Part shown: in pieces, positions 8,489 to 17,986 of the stretch
Position numbering within the stretch: the stretch's first letter is position 1
How the letters are laid out: each line of letters opens with the position of its first letter
NCBI GenBank assembly: GCA_905339405.1
Contig: CAJPGC010000011.1
Span: forward strand, 71,588 to 121,109
Source: an uncultured bacterium
Lineage (GTDB): Bacteria; Desulfobacterota; GWC2-55-46
Direction of reading: 5' to 3'
DNA length: 49,522 bases
Program-made: the position numbers and the translations under genes
Notes under the pieces: generated by a model
Seen by the model: the letters and a program-made list of their open reading frames with translations, nothing else
Told to the model about the DNA's origin: nothing
The model's database searches: none

Positions 8489-8519
8489 TAATGGCCGCCC
8501 TCGCGGGCGCGCTGTTTTA

Positions 8520-10070
8520 TCAGAGCGTCAGGCTCTCTCGCCTGTCCTTTTTCCTGTACTCGAGCCTGTTGAGGGCGTTTACGTACGCCTTCGCGCTCGC
8601 CACTATTATGTCGGTATGCGAGCCCTGGCCCAGCACGATGGTATCGCCTTCCTGCAGCCTCACAGTGACCTCTCCCTGCGCGTCGGTGCCGCCGGTTATG
8701 GCGTTGACCGAATACTTCAAGAGACGGCTTTTCGTGCCGGTTATCTTCGCGATGACGTTGTAGGCCGCGTCGACCGGGCCGTCGCCTGCCGCCGTGTCTT
8801 TTACGGCCTTGCCGCCGACCTCCAGTTCGACCTCGGCCGAAGGAGGCGTATCAGTGCCGCTCGTAACGTTGAGCTTCACGAGCCTGTACCTGTCCGGCAT
8901 CTCGAGCCTTAAGACCTCGTCCTGCACTATCGCCTCGATGTCCTCGTCGAAGACTTCCTTCTTCTTGTCGGCGAGCTTTTTGAACCGCTCGAAGGCCTTG
9001 TCGAGGTTGACGCCGTCGAGCTCGAAGCCGAGCTCCGAGAGCCTGGTCTTGAAGGCGTGACGCCCCGAGTGCTTGCCCAGGACGAGCGTCGAGCGGGATA
9101 TGCCGACCGACTCAGGCTTCATTATCTCGTAGGTCGACTTGTCCTTCAGGAGGCCGTCCTGGTGTATGCCTGATTCGTGAGCGAAGGCGTTGTCGCCGAC
9201 TATCGCCTTGTTCGGCTGGACCATTATCCCGGTTATGCCGCTTACGAGGCGGCTTGCCGGGTATATCTGCTCGGTGTTTATCGCGGTCTCCAGGCCCAGT
9301 ATGTCCTTCCTGGTCTTCAATATCATGACCATTTCCTCGAGAGCGGCGTTTCCGGCCCTCTCGCCGATTCCGTTTATGGTGCACTCGACCTGCCTGGCTC
9401 CGTTGACGACGGCTGCCAGCGAATTCGCCACCGCCAGCCCGAGGTCATTATGGCAATGGACGGATATTACCGCCTGGCCGATGTTCCTGACGTTGTCCTT
9501 TATCCCCTTTATTAGTGCGCCGAACTGATCGGGGAGCGCGTAGCCGACGGTATCAGGTATGTTGACTGTCGTCGCCCCGGCGGCAATTACGGCCTCTATC
9601 ATCTCGTAGAGGAAGGCCGGTTCCGTGCGGGAGGCGTCCATCGCGGAGAACTCCACGTCCGAGACGTACCCTTTCGCCTTCTTGACCATCTCTATCGCGC
9701 GCGCCAGGGCCTCGGCGCGGGTCAGCTTGAACTGGTGCTTCAAGTGTATTTCGGAGGTCGAGATGAACGTGTGTATCCTCGTCCTGGGCGCGCCCTTCAA
9801 CGCTCCGGCGGCAGCGTCTATGTCCTCGCTCTTGCAGCGCGCGAGGCTGCATATGACAGGCCCCTCCACTTCGAGCGCTATCCTTCTCACCGAATCGAAA
9901 TCGCCGGGCGAGCTGAACGCGAAACCCGCCTCTATGACGTCTACTCCCATCTTGGCGAGCTGCTTTGCTACCGCTATCTTCTCCTCGACGTTCATCGAGG
10001 CGCCGGGAGACTGCTCGCCGTCCCTCAAAGTCGTATCGAATATCCTTACCCTGTTGTCCATCGTCCCCAC
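8520..10070 (-). CDS. leuA: 2-isopropylmalate synthase
   Basis: 516 residues: an N-terminal DRE-TIM barrel with FDTTLRDGEQSPG, the metal-site HCHNDLG and NGIGERAGNAALEE, then a C-terminal LeuA regulatory domain (about residues 370-505). It condenses acetyl-CoA and 2-oxoisovalerate, the first step of leucine synthesis, and the C-terminal domain usually gives leucine feedback inhibition. A GTG start with GGAG six bases upstream gives MGTMDNR; the ATG three codons later (10061) is the alternative. It begins nine bases after the pssA stop, so it is in the ilv-psd-pssA unit. Confidence 0.96.
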   Translation of the reverse strand: MGTMDNRVRIFDTTLRDGEQSPGASMNVEEKIAVAKQLAKMGVDVIEAGFAFSSPGDFDSVRRIALEVEGPVICSLARCKSEDIDAAAGALKGAPRTRIHTFISTSEIHLKHQFKLTRAEALARAIEMVKKAKGYVSDVEFSAMDASRTEPAFLYEMIEAVIAAGATTVNIPDTVGYALPDQFGALIKGIKDNVRNIGQAVISVHCHNDLGLAVANSLAAVVNGARQVECTINGIGERAGNAALEEMVMILKTRKDILGLETAINTEQIYPASRLVSGITGIMVQPNKAIVGDNAFAHESGIHQDGLLKDKSTYEIMKPESVGISRSTLVLGKHSGRHAFKTRLSELGFELDGVNLDKAFERFKKLADKKKEVFDEDIEAIVQDEVLRLEMPDRYRLVKLNVTSGTDTPPSAEVELEVGGKAVKDTAAGDGPVDAAYNVIAKITGTKSRLLKYSVNAITGGTDAQGEVTVRLQEGDTIVLGQGSHTDIIVASAKAYVNALNRLEYRKKDRRESLTL

Positions 10071-10079
10071 CTTTTGCTC

Positions 10080-10880
10080 CTACCTGTTGGCCCCGGCCTG
10101 CTTGTCCTTAGGGGCGGCCTTGAGAGTTATTTTCCTTCTCCTGTCCACAAGGGTGGTTATGGGCCCCGAGGCCGCATAACCGAATGTAAGTATGAACAGC
10201 ATGAGCGGCGGGTTGGCCGCCACCACGATTAGAAGGAAAATAAGCCCTACGAGGAACCTGAAAGGCATCCTCTGGGACAGGTTGAACTCCTTAAAGCTGT
10301 AATAGTGCACGTTGCTTATCATGAGGAACGCCAGCGAATAGACCATCACCAGGACGGTGATGTGCTTGACCATCTCCTCTCCCCTGCCGATGTAGAAGAA
10401 CATCAGGACGGTCGAAGCGACGAGCGCGGCCGAAGCCGGTATCGGCAGGCCGTTGAACCTCTTGGACTCAACCGTCGTTATCTGCACGTTGAAACGCGCC
10501 AGGCGCAAGGCCCCGCAGACGACGTACAAAAAAGCCGCGAGCCAGCCGTACCTGCCGAACGGACGCAGCGCCCACGTGAAGATGAGGACGCCCGGGGCAA
10601 GGCCGAAGGCTATGACGTCGGCAAGGGAGTCGTACTCGACCCCGAACTTGCTCGAGGAGCCGGTAAGCCTTGCGACCCTGCCGTCGAGCCCGTCGAGTAT
10701 GCCGGAAATCAAAATGGCGATGGCCGCGTATTCGTAGTTGCCGTCGAGCGAGGCTATTATGGCGTAGAAGCCGCCGAAAAGGCTCGCCGAGGTGATGAGG
10801 TTCGGGAGGAGGTAGACCCCCTTCCTGAACTTCTTCCTGCCCTTGTTCTGCTCTTCCAGCTGTATCTCGTTGTCAAGCAT
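10080..10880 (-). CDS. pssA: CDP-diacylglycerol--serine O-phosphatidyltransferase
   Basis: 266 residues with about seven hydrophobic segments. The CDP-alcohol phosphatidyltransferase signature is complete: D63-G64-x-D66-G67-R68-x-A70-R71, then G80, D84 and D88. It makes phosphatidylserine at the inner membrane from CDP-diacylglycerol and serine. The start overlaps the end of psd by eight bases, which indicates translational coupling, and Psd then decarboxylates its product. The Bacillus-like membrane type fits better than the soluble E. coli PssA, which lacks this motif. Confidence 0.94.
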   Translation of the reverse strand: MLDNEIQLEEQNKGRKKFRKGVYLLPNLITSASLFGGFYAIIASLDGNYEYAAIAILISGILDGLDGRVARLTGSSSKFGVEYDSLADVIAFGLAPGVLIFTWALRPFGRYGWLAAFLYVVCGALRLARFNVQITTVESKRFNGLPIPASAALVASTVLMFFYIGRGEEMVKHITVLVMVYSLAFLMISNVHYYSFKEFNLSQRMPFRFLVGLIFLLIVVAANPPLMLFILTFGYAASGPITTLVDRRRKITLKAAPKDKQAGANR

Positions 10881-11508
10881 TCCAGTACCCCAGGATTGAA
10901 GAGCCGGCCCTGACCTTCTCGCCGGCCTTTACAGCAGCCTTGCACCCGGCCGGGAGATATACGTCCACCCTCGAGCCGAACCTTATGAGCCCGAACCTCT
11001 GCCCCTTCTCATACTTCATGCCAGGCTTCGCGTAGCAGACTATCCTTCTGGCGATGAGCCCGGCTATCTGGTTGAAGGCGAACTTCCTGCCCCCCTGCTC
11101 CATGATGACTGCGTTCTGCTCGTTGTGCATCGAGGCCTTGTCGAGAGAAGCGTTGAAGAACTTGCCCGGGTTGTATATGACGTCAACGACGGTGCCCGAG
11201 GCTATGGCCCTGTTCACGTGGACGTTGAAGACGTTCATGAATATGCAGATGCGAAGGACGTCTGTCTTGAGGAACTTCTCGTCCCTTATCCTCTCGACCT
11301 TTATCACCTTGCCGTCCGCCGGGCTCGTTATTGAGTTCGCGTCATTCGGCACTTCTCTTTCAGGGTCCCTGAAAAAAGCCACGACGAAAACACCGAGCGG
11401 CACGAAGAGGAACTCGAGCCACCTGATTCCTGCGAGCCACACGACGATTATACAAAAAACCGCTATAAGTATAAAGGGATAACCTTCCCTGGCAATCGGT
11501 ATCCTCAA
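10873..11508 (-). CDS. psd: phosphatidylserine decarboxylase proenzyme, short type
   Basis: 211 residues, the short Psd family. Two N-terminal hydrophobic segments (about 10-48) are followed by FRDPER, PADGKV and VHVNRA motifs and the terminal AGSSIL. Self-cleavage before S203 in GSS would create the pyruvoyl group. It converts phosphatidylserine to phosphatidylethanolamine. The start is TTG with GGAGG eight bases upstream. It overlaps pssA by eight bases. Its placement between ilvC and leuA links membrane lipid synthesis to branched-chain amino acid transcription. Confidence 0.93.
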   Translation of the reverse strand: MRIPIAREGYPFILIAVFCIIVVWLAGIRWLEFLFVPLGVFVVAFFRDPEREVPNDANSITSPADGKVIKVERIRDEKFLKTDVLRICIFMNVFNVHVNRAIASGTVVDVIYNPGKFFNASLDKASMHNEQNAVIMEQGGRKFAFNQIAGLIARRIVCYAKPGMKYEKGQRFGLIRFGSRVDVYLPAGCKAAVKAGEKVRAGSSILGYWNA

Positions 11509-11544
11509 AGAAAAAACCTCCCCTTGTTCCCCGCCATAATTACA

Positions 11545-11572
11545 ATACCCTCCCTGTCATAAGGGAGGGTAT
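11545..11572 (-). terminator. hairpin between ilvC and psd, possible partial terminator
   Basis: ATACCCTCCCT (11545-11555) and AGGGAGGGTAT (11562-11572) form a perfect 11-bp stem with a six-base loop. It lies 38 bases after the ilvC stop. On the minus strand it is followed by TGTAATTAT, a poor U-tract. It may reduce read-through from ilvC into psd rather than stop it. Confidence 0.5.
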
Positions 11573-11610
11573 CGTTGGTAACGCCTGAAGCCTTCTGGCG
11601 TAAGTCAGCC

Positions 11611-12627
<1,017 letters not shown>

Positions 12628-12687
12628 TTAAACAGATTCCTCCTGAATGTGATCGATTTGCGGTATTCGCCTGACAACGTTAACGGC

Positions 12688-13173
12688 CTACTTCTGCTTG
12701 GGGCTGCGGGCCATGGCTATGCGGCCCGTTCTTACTATTTCCTTTATTCCAAACGGACGGAGGAGCTCGGTCAATGCGCTTATCTTCTCCTCGTCGCCGG
12801 TTATCTCGATGGTGTAGGTCCTTGGGGAAACGTCCACGACCTTCGCCCTGAATATGTCCACGATGGAGAGTATCTCGGGCCTGGTGTCGGCCGTGAGGTT
12901 GACCTTCACGAGGGCCAGCTCCCTTTCGATGTGCTCCTCGCCCGTGAAGTCGTAGACCTTGATGACGTTTATTAGCTTGTTGAGCTGCTTGTTTATCTGC
13001 TCTAAAACCTTGTCGTCCCCGCTCGTGACGATCGTCATGCGGGAGACCTGCGGGTCGAGGGTTTCCGCCACCGAGAGGCTCTCTATGTTGAAGCCCCTGC
13101 CGGAGAAAAGGCCCGATATCCTGGAGAGGACGCCGAACTCGTTGGTTACAAGCACTGAGATAGTGTGACGCAA
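12688..13173 (-). CDS. ilvN: acetolactate synthase small (regulatory) subunit
   Basis: 161 residues. An N-terminal ACT domain (HTISVLVTNEFGVLSRISG) is followed by the ALS small-subunit C-terminal domain. It activates the catalytic subunit and gives valine feedback inhibition. It starts at TTG, preceded by a strong AGGAGG seven bases upstream, 13 bp after ilvB; no ATG fits the conserved ACT start. The close spacing suggests coupled expression with ilvB. Confidence 0.96.
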   Translation of the reverse strand: MRHTISVLVTNEFGVLSRISGLFSGRGFNIESLSVAETLDPQVSRMTIVTSGDDKVLEQINKQLNKLINVIKVYDFTGEEHIERELALVKVNLTADTRPEILSIVDIFRAKVVDVSPRTYTIEITGDEEKISALTELLRPFGIKEIVRTGRIAMARSPKQK

Positions 13174-13186
13174 GTTTTGACTCCTC

Positions 13187-14890
13187 CTACACCAGAAGCA
13201 TCTTGTTCAGCGGCTGGCCCGCCGGGACCATAGGGTAGACGCATTCGAACTGGTCGACCCTGAAATCCATCAGCACCGGCCTGTCTTTAACGGCTAAGGC
13301 TTCCTTGAGGACGGCCTCGACCTCAGAGGGCTTCTTCGCGCGAAGGCCCACGGCTCCGTAAGCGTCGGCGAGCTTCACGAAATCGGGCGCCACGGATATG
13401 CAGGTATGCGAGTACCTCTTGTCGTAGAAGAGCTCCTGCCACTGCCTAACCATGCCCAGGACCATGTTGTTAAGTATTATCACCTTAACGGGCAATTTGT
13501 ACTGCACGGCGGTGGCCAGCTCCTGGATGTTCATCTGCAAGGAGCCGTCCCCTGCTATGACAGCCACGGTGCTGTCCGGAAAGGCAATTTGCGCGCCTAT
13601 GGCCGCCGGGAAGCCGAAGCCCATCGTGCCCAGGCCGCCGGAGGTCAGAAAAGTCCTGGCCTTGTCGTACTTGAAGAACTGGGCGGCCCACATCTGGTTC
13701 TGGCCCACTTCTGTCGTTATTATGGCGTTGCCCTTAGTGAGCTCGTAGAACTTCTCTATGACGAACTGGGGCTTTATCTTGCCGTTCGGCTCCTGCTTGT
13801 ATGAAAGAGCGTGGGTAGCGCGCCATTCGTTCACCTGAGCATGCCATTCGGAAAGCCCCTTCTTGTGCTCTTTCAGGGCCTTTGCCTGCGGCAGGGCCTT
13901 GACCATCTCCTTCAACACGTCCTTGACGTCCCCGACGATGGGGATGTCTACCTTCACGTTCTTGCTTATGGAGGTCGGGTCGATGTCGATATGGACTATA
14001 TCGGCGTAGGGCGCGAACTCATCTATCTTTCCGGTGACCCTGTCGTCAAACCTCGCACCGACGGCGATGAGGCAATCCGTGTTGGTGACGGCCATGTTGG
14101 CGCAGAAGGTGCCGTGCATGCCGAGCATACCCATGAAGAGCTCATGCGTTCCGGGGAACGCGCCGAGGCCCATGAGGGTCGTCGTCGTGGGTATGCCGAG
14201 CTTCTCTGCGAAGGCCTTGAGCTCGCCAGCCGCGTTTGAAAGAACGACTCCGCCCCCGGCGTAGACGACAGGCCTTTTAGCGGCCAGTATCAGCTGGAGA
14301 GCCTTCCTTATCTGCCCGGGGTGCCCCTTGTAGTTGGGCTGGTAGCTTTCTATAGAAGTCTTCTCCGGGTACTTGAGCTCCGCCATGGAGGCCGTGAGGA
14401 CGTCCTTGGGGATGTCCACGAGTACCGGCCCCGGCCTTCCGGTGGTGGCTATGTAGAAAGATTCCTTTATTATCCTCGGAAGGTCCTTCAAGTCCTTCAC
14501 GAGATAGTTGTGCTTCGTGCACGGCCTGGTGATGCCGACGATGTCCGCTTCCTGGAAAGCGTCGTTGCCGATGAGGGCCGTGGGCACCTGCCCTGTTATG
14601 ACGACCATAGGGATAGAGTCCATGTAGGCTGTGGCTATCCCGGTCACGGTATTGGTCGCGCCAGGGCCGGAAGTGACGATAACGACGCCGGGCTTGCCCA
14701 GAGACCTGGCGTAGCCGTCGGCCATGTGGACCGCGCCCTGCTCGTGGCGCACGAGGATGTGCTTTATGGGGGAGTCGTAAAGCGCGTCATAGATGGGCAA
14801 TACGGCCCCGCCGGGGAAGCCGAATACGGTATCGACCCCTTCCTTCATGAGGCATTCGAGCAGTATCTCAGCGCCTATCTTCTTTGTCAT
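13187..14890 (-). CDS. ilvB: acetolactate synthase large (catalytic) subunit
   Basis: 567 residues with the three domains of thiamine-diphosphate acetohydroxyacid synthases. The catalytic Glu is in [17 protein letters not shown] (about residue 50), the FAD-binding middle domain follows, and the ThDP/Mg motif [12 protein letters not shown] ... NN is at about 445-475. It makes 2-acetolactate and 2-aceto-2-hydroxybutyrate from pyruvate and 2-oxobutyrate. It sits 25 bp after ilvD and 13 bp before ilvN. Confidence 0.97.
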   Translation of the reverse strand: MTKKIGAEILLECLMKEGVDTVFGFPGGAVLPIYDALYDSPIKHILVRHEQGAVHMADGYARSLGKPGVVIVTSGPGATNTVTGIATAYMDSIPMVVITGQVPTALIGNDAFQEADIVGITRPCTKHNYLVKDLKDLPRIIKESFYIATTGRPGPVLVDIPKDVLTASMAELKYPEKTSIESYQPNYKGHPGQIRKALQLILAAKRPVVYAGGGVVLSNAAGELKAFAEKLGIPTTTTLMGLGAFPGTHELFMGMLGMHGTFCANMAVTNTDCLIAVGARFDDRVTGKIDEFAPYADIVHIDIDPTSISKNVKVDIPIVGDVKDVLKEMVKALPQAKALKEHKKGLSEWHAQVNEWRATHALSYKQEPNGKIKPQFVIEKFYELTKGNAIITTEVGQNQMWAAQFFKYDKARTFLTSGGLGTMGFGFPAAIGAQIAFPDSTVAVIAGDGSLQMNIQELATAVQYKLPVKVIILNNMVLGMVRQWQELFYDKRYSHTCISVAPDFVKLADAYGAVGLRAKKPSEVEAVLKEALAVKDRPVLMDFRVDQFECVYPMVPAGQPLNKMLLV

Positions 14891-14915
14891 ATATTCCGTC
14901 CTGGTGCTTACGAGG

Positions 14916-16577
14916 TCAGGCCTTCACGACCGCGCCTGTATTGGCCGAAGTGACCACACTGGCGTACCTGGCGAGCCATCCGTCTTTTATCTTGGGCTGC
15001 GGCTTCTTCCAGGCCTTCTTGCGATTGAGGAGTTCCGCGTCGCTGACCTTCAGCTCTATTTTACGGGCCGGTATGTCCAGCTCGATCAAGTCTCCGTCTT
15101 TAATGAAGGCTATGGGGCCGCCCTCCATCGCCTCTGGGGATATGTGGCCAATGCAGGGGCCGCGCGTGCCGCCGGAGAACCGCCCGTCGGTTATGAGCGC
15201 GACCGAATCCCCCATGCCCATTCCCATGAGGGTTGCCGTCGGGGCGAGCATCTCCCTCATGCCGGGGCCGCCCTTCGGCCCCTCGTACCTTATAACGACG
15301 ACCTCTCCGGCCTTTATCGTCCTGGCGAGGATGGCCTTCATCGCGGCCTCCTCCGAATCGAAGCAGCGCGCGGTTCCGGTGAACTTCATCATCTTGTCGC
15401 TCACGCCGGACTGCTTTACGACCGCGCCCAGAGGGGCGATGTTGCCCTTCAATACAGCTATGCCGCCTTCCTTGTGGTAGGCCTGCTCCATGGGCTTTAT
15501 GACCTTCTCGTCGACGTAATCGACTTCCTTGACGATGGCCTTGACCTTCTTGCCGGAAACCGTCGGGTTGTCCCTCACGAGGCCCTTGAGGGTCTTCAGG
15601 AGCGCGCCGATGCCGCCAGCCCAGTGGAGGTCTTCCATGTAGTACTGCCCTACGGGCTCAAGGGAAGTCAGGTGCGGTGTCGTGCGTGAGAGTTCGTCGA
15701 AAAGCTCAAGGGGCAGCTTGACCTTCGCCTCGTGCGCTATCGCCAGCAGGTGGAGGACCGTGTTCGAGGAGCCGCCGAGCGCGAGGTCGGCCCTTATGGC
15801 GTTCTCGAAGGCGGCCCTGGTCATTATCTTCCTGGGGGTGATGCCTTTTTTGACCAGCTCCATTATGCGCACGCCGCTGTCGAAGGCTATCCTTCTTTTC
15901 TCCGCGGAGTTGGCAAGCGCGGTACCGCAAAAAGGAAGGGACATACCGAGGACTTCCGTGAGGCAGCTCATGGTGTTGGCGGTATAGAGCCCTTGGCAGG
16001 AGCCAGCGCCCGGGCACGCCCCTGTCTCGCATGAGTTGAGCTCTTCCTTGGATATCTCGCCCTTCCTGAAACGGCCCATCGCCTCGAAGGTATTCCTGAT
16101 GAAAGAGGTACGGGCTCCCCTGTACCTGCCCGTCAGCATGGGACCGGCGGTGACGACTATCGTGGGTATGTTGAGGCGCGCCGCGGCCATGAGCATGCCG
16201 GGCGTTATCTTGTCGCAGTTGGTAAGGAGTATGAGGCCGTCGAAGGCATGGGCTTCGGAGACGGACTCGACAATATCGGCGATGAGCTCCCTCGAAGGCA
16301 GGGAGTAATGCATCCCCTTATGGCCCATGGCAATGCCGTCGCAAATGCCCGGCAGGCCGAAGAGCATGGGGTAGCCGCCGCCCGTGTGCACGCCTTTTTC
16401 AATGAACCTTTCCAGGTCCCTCATGCCGATGTGGCCGGGTATGAGGTCTGAAAAGCTCGTGGCGACGCCGATGAAGGGCTTTTTCATCTCGCCCGTGGGT
16501 ATTCCTGTTGCGTACAGCAGGGCCCTGTGGGGGACCCTTTCAAGACCCTTTTTTATCCTGTCACTGCGGTTAGCCAT
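14916..16577 (-). CDS. ilvD: dihydroxy-acid dehydratase
   Basis: 553 residues, the usual IlvD length. The iron-sulfur ligands are visible in [10 protein letters not shown] and in [14 protein letters not shown]. The conserved C-terminal [19 protein letters not shown] contains the catalytic Ser region. It dehydrates the dihydroxy acids to 2-oxo acids in valine, leucine and isoleucine synthesis. It lies 13 bases after ydcH and opens the enzyme genes of the ilv-leu block. Confidence 0.97.
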   Translation of the reverse strand: MANRSDRIKKGLERVPHRALLYATGIPTGEMKKPFIGVATSFSDLIPGHIGMRDLERFIEKGVHTGGGYPMLFGLPGICDGIAMGHKGMHYSLPSRELIADIVESVSEAHAFDGLILLTNCDKITPGMLMAAARLNIPTIVVTAGPMLTGRYRGARTSFIRNTFEAMGRFRKGEISKEELNSCETGACPGAGSCQGLYTANTMSCLTEVLGMSLPFCGTALANSAEKRRIAFDSGVRIMELVKKGITPRKIMTRAAFENAIRADLALGGSSNTVLHLLAIAHEAKVKLPLELFDELSRTTPHLTSLEPVGQYYMEDLHWAGGIGALLKTLKGLVRDNPTVSGKKVKAIVKEVDYVDEKVIKPMEQAYHKEGGIAVLKGNIAPLGAVVKQSGVSDKMMKFTGTARCFDSEEAAMKAILARTIKAGEVVVIRYEGPKGGPGMREMLAPTATLMGMGMGDSVALITDGRFSGGTRGPCIGHISPEAMEGGPIAFIKDGDLIELDIPARKIELKVSDAELLNRKKAWKKPQPKIKDGWLARYASVVTSANTGAVVKA

Positions 16578-16590
16578 CGGAAACTTCTTT

Positions 16591-16824
16591 TTACGCCCCC
16601 TTCTCCTTGAGCCTGTATTCGGAGATCTTCTTTTCCATCTCGTCTTTCAAAGCAAGCTTGAGCTTTTTTATCTTGTTCTTCTCAGCGGTCTCGGTGCTCG
16701 AGAGCCTGGGTTTTTTCTGAAGCTTCTCGAGCTGGTTCTCGTAATCTCTATGTGTCTTGTAGGCGTTTCTGAACAGCTCGTCCTTTTCAAGAAGCTTCTT
16801 TACCAGCTCGTCGTGGTTTTCCAT
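16591..16824 (-). CDS. YdcH/DUF465 small coiled-coil protein
   Basis: 77 residues, highly charged and helical, with the DUF465 pattern: [19 protein letters not shown], a spacer, then [19 protein letters not shown]. Members of this family are small helical hairpins of unknown function. It has the best Shine-Dalgarno of the block (AAAGGAGG, seven bases before the ATG) and is the first gene after the strong promoter near 17.04 kb. It may simply ride at the head of the ilv operon. Its role here is unknown. Confidence 0.85.
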   Translation of the reverse strand: MENHDELVKKLLEKDELFRNAYKTHRDYENQLEKLQKKPRLSSTETAEKNKIKKLKLALKDEMEKKISEYRLKEKGA

Positions 16825-17026
16825 AAGAAGGCCTCCTTTGTATGGAAGGTTAGTAAGCAGTCCGGAATTTAAGCCCCTTTTTTCCCCTGAGAGTGTGTTC
16901 GACGGCGTTTAAAAGGAGCCGCTGAGAGCGTACCTTAAACACCCTCGCCGCCACATTATCTCGAAGTCAGCCTCGGAAACTGCGAAAACAGCCTCCAAAG
17001 GCCTGAATTTCAAGCATAAACACGTA
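16825..17026 (-). promoter_or_regulatory. about 200-nt leader of the ydcH-ilv operon
   Basis: This runs from the predicted transcription start (about 17026) to the ydcH ATG and belongs to the 325-bp gap 16825-17149. It carries a stem of GGCGTTTAA (16904-16912) with TTAAACACC (16935-16943). A 16-codon open frame (16967-17017, MLEIQAFGGCFRSFRG) starts nine bases after the predicted start. That peptide has only one Leu and one Ile, and no U-tract terminator follows the stem, so classic attenuation is not supported. A leader this long suggests some post-initiation control. Confidence 0.4.
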
Positions 17027-17100
17027 AATTTTATATTAACCTAACGCAAATGGCTTGTCAATTTGATACTGGTTGCGGCTTTTACAATGAAATTCAGGCC
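17000..17100. promoter_or_regulatory. 13-bp inverted repeat flanking the ilv promoter
   Basis: GGCCTGAATTTCA (17000-17012) and TGAAATTCAGGCC (17088-17100) are perfect inverted copies separated by 75 bp that contain the strong minus-strand promoter. Relative to the predicted start, one arm sits at about +14 to +26 and the other at about -62 to -74. Such paired sites suit a DNA-looping repressor. They could also be terminal repeats of a very small element. Confidence 0.5.
17033..17061 (-). promoter_or_regulatory. sigma-70 type promoter of the ydcH-ilv-leu operon
   Basis: On the minus strand, TTGACA (17061-17056) is separated by 17 bases from TAATAT (17038-17033). This is a consensus -35 and a near-consensus -10 with optimal spacing. 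The predicted start is near 17026. It points at ydcH and the branched-chain operon and lies between tsaB and ydcH. Confidence 0.8.
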
Positions 17101-17149
17101 AAAAGAGTAACTTATATGATAAAAACCGCTGAAAGTCCAGAAAAAGAGA

Positions 17150-17833
17150 CTACCCGAACTTTATCTCGGCCTCGGAGCGCCTCAGATAGACCGGACTCAG
17201 TGCGGCCGGGTCGACCGCGCTCTCCCTCGACTCGAACGCAAGCCGCCCAACCGCCGACGCCCTCACGATTGAGTGCCCGGGAGCGAACTTTGCCGCCGGA
17301 AGCGCTTCTACTATCTTATTTGAGTATACTTCAAGACCGCCCCCGAGGAAGACGACCGAGGAGGAAAGCCCCCTTCTGGTTATCTCGGCGAACAAGGCTT
17401 CAGGGGCCATTACCGAATCTTCCAGCACCGCCTTTGGAAAGCCTTCGGAGGTATCGTAAAGGGCCGTGTAGACCTCGCCCTTCCTGGCGTCCAGCAACGG
17501 GCAGACAAGGCGAGTTGAAAATGGGAGGTTCATGGAAAGGGCCGCGAGGGTCGAAACCCCGACGGCCTTTTTCCCCAGCGGCCACGCAAGCCCCTTTAAA
17601 GTGGATATGCCGATCCTCAAGCCGGTAAAGGAACCGGGGCCCGATGCGACGGCGAACAGGTCTATCTGCGAGATATCGAGTGAGGCGTTTTCGAGATGGG
17701 ACTTTATCGAAGGCAGGAGCCATATCGCGTGGCGCCCCGCGTTGCCGACGCTCCATTCGGACAGAAGCGTCCTGTCCTCGAGAAGGGCGATGGAGCCCGA
17801 CGAGGAGGAGGTTTCAATGGCGAGTATCTTCAG
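17150..17833 (-). CDS. tsaB: tRNA t6A37 synthesis protein TsaB, apparent CTG start
   Basis: 227 residues if begun at CTG 17833. It starts KILAIETSSSSGS after the initiator, with SGPGSFTGLRIG at about 70-81, the ASKHA-fold pattern of TsaB (YeaZ). TsaB scaffolds TsaD and TsaE in making threonylcarbamoyl-adenosine on tRNA. The frame is closed by TGA five codons upstream. No ATG, GTG or TTG exists before TTG 17620, which would delete the conserved first 71 residues. CTG stands exactly where MKILAI normally begins, with AGG six bases upstream. A true rare start or a sequencing error in one base are both possible. It follows rseP by 150 bp. Confidence 0.85.
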   Translation of the reverse strand: MKILAIETSSSSGSIALLEDRTLLSEWSVGNAGRHAIWLLPSIKSHLENASLDISQIDLFAVASGPGSFTGLRIGISTLKGLAWPLGKKAVGVSTLAALSMNLPFSTRLVCPLLDARKGEVYTALYDTSEGFPKAVLEDSVMAPEALFAEITRRGLSSSVVFLGGGLEVYSNKIVEALPAAKFAPGHSIVRASAVGRLAFESRESAVDPAALSPVYLRRSEAEIKFG

Positions 17834-17942
17834 TGCGCACCTGAGAGTTCAAAAAAATTTACGTGACCGGGAAAAGTGGAAGCTTAAAACGGAGCGTATT
17901 AACGAAGTAATCCTGTAATGAACCCCTGGCCATGGAAAACTT

Positions 17943-17986
17943 AGCAATTTTTCTGAGGTCAGATCAGGGAAAACAGCAATTTTTTA
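17943..17986 (-). repeat. dispersed AT-rich intergenic repeat, copy A (3' of rseP)
   Basis: On the minus strand this begins with the rseP stop codon TAA and continues AAAATTGCTGTTTTCCC, then ACCTCAGAAAAATTGCTAAG. Copies with the same two halves occur after ilvE (32890-32944) and in the rpsB-tsf gap (24278-24410). A partial match lies at 45049-45064. Identity with the ilvE copy looks like roughly three quarters by eye. Confidence 0.55.

Noticed and set aside
16967-17017. 16-codon frame as an ilv attenuator leader peptide
   Set aside because: It has one Leu and one Ile, no Shine-Dalgarno, and no terminator hairpin with a U-tract follows in the leader.
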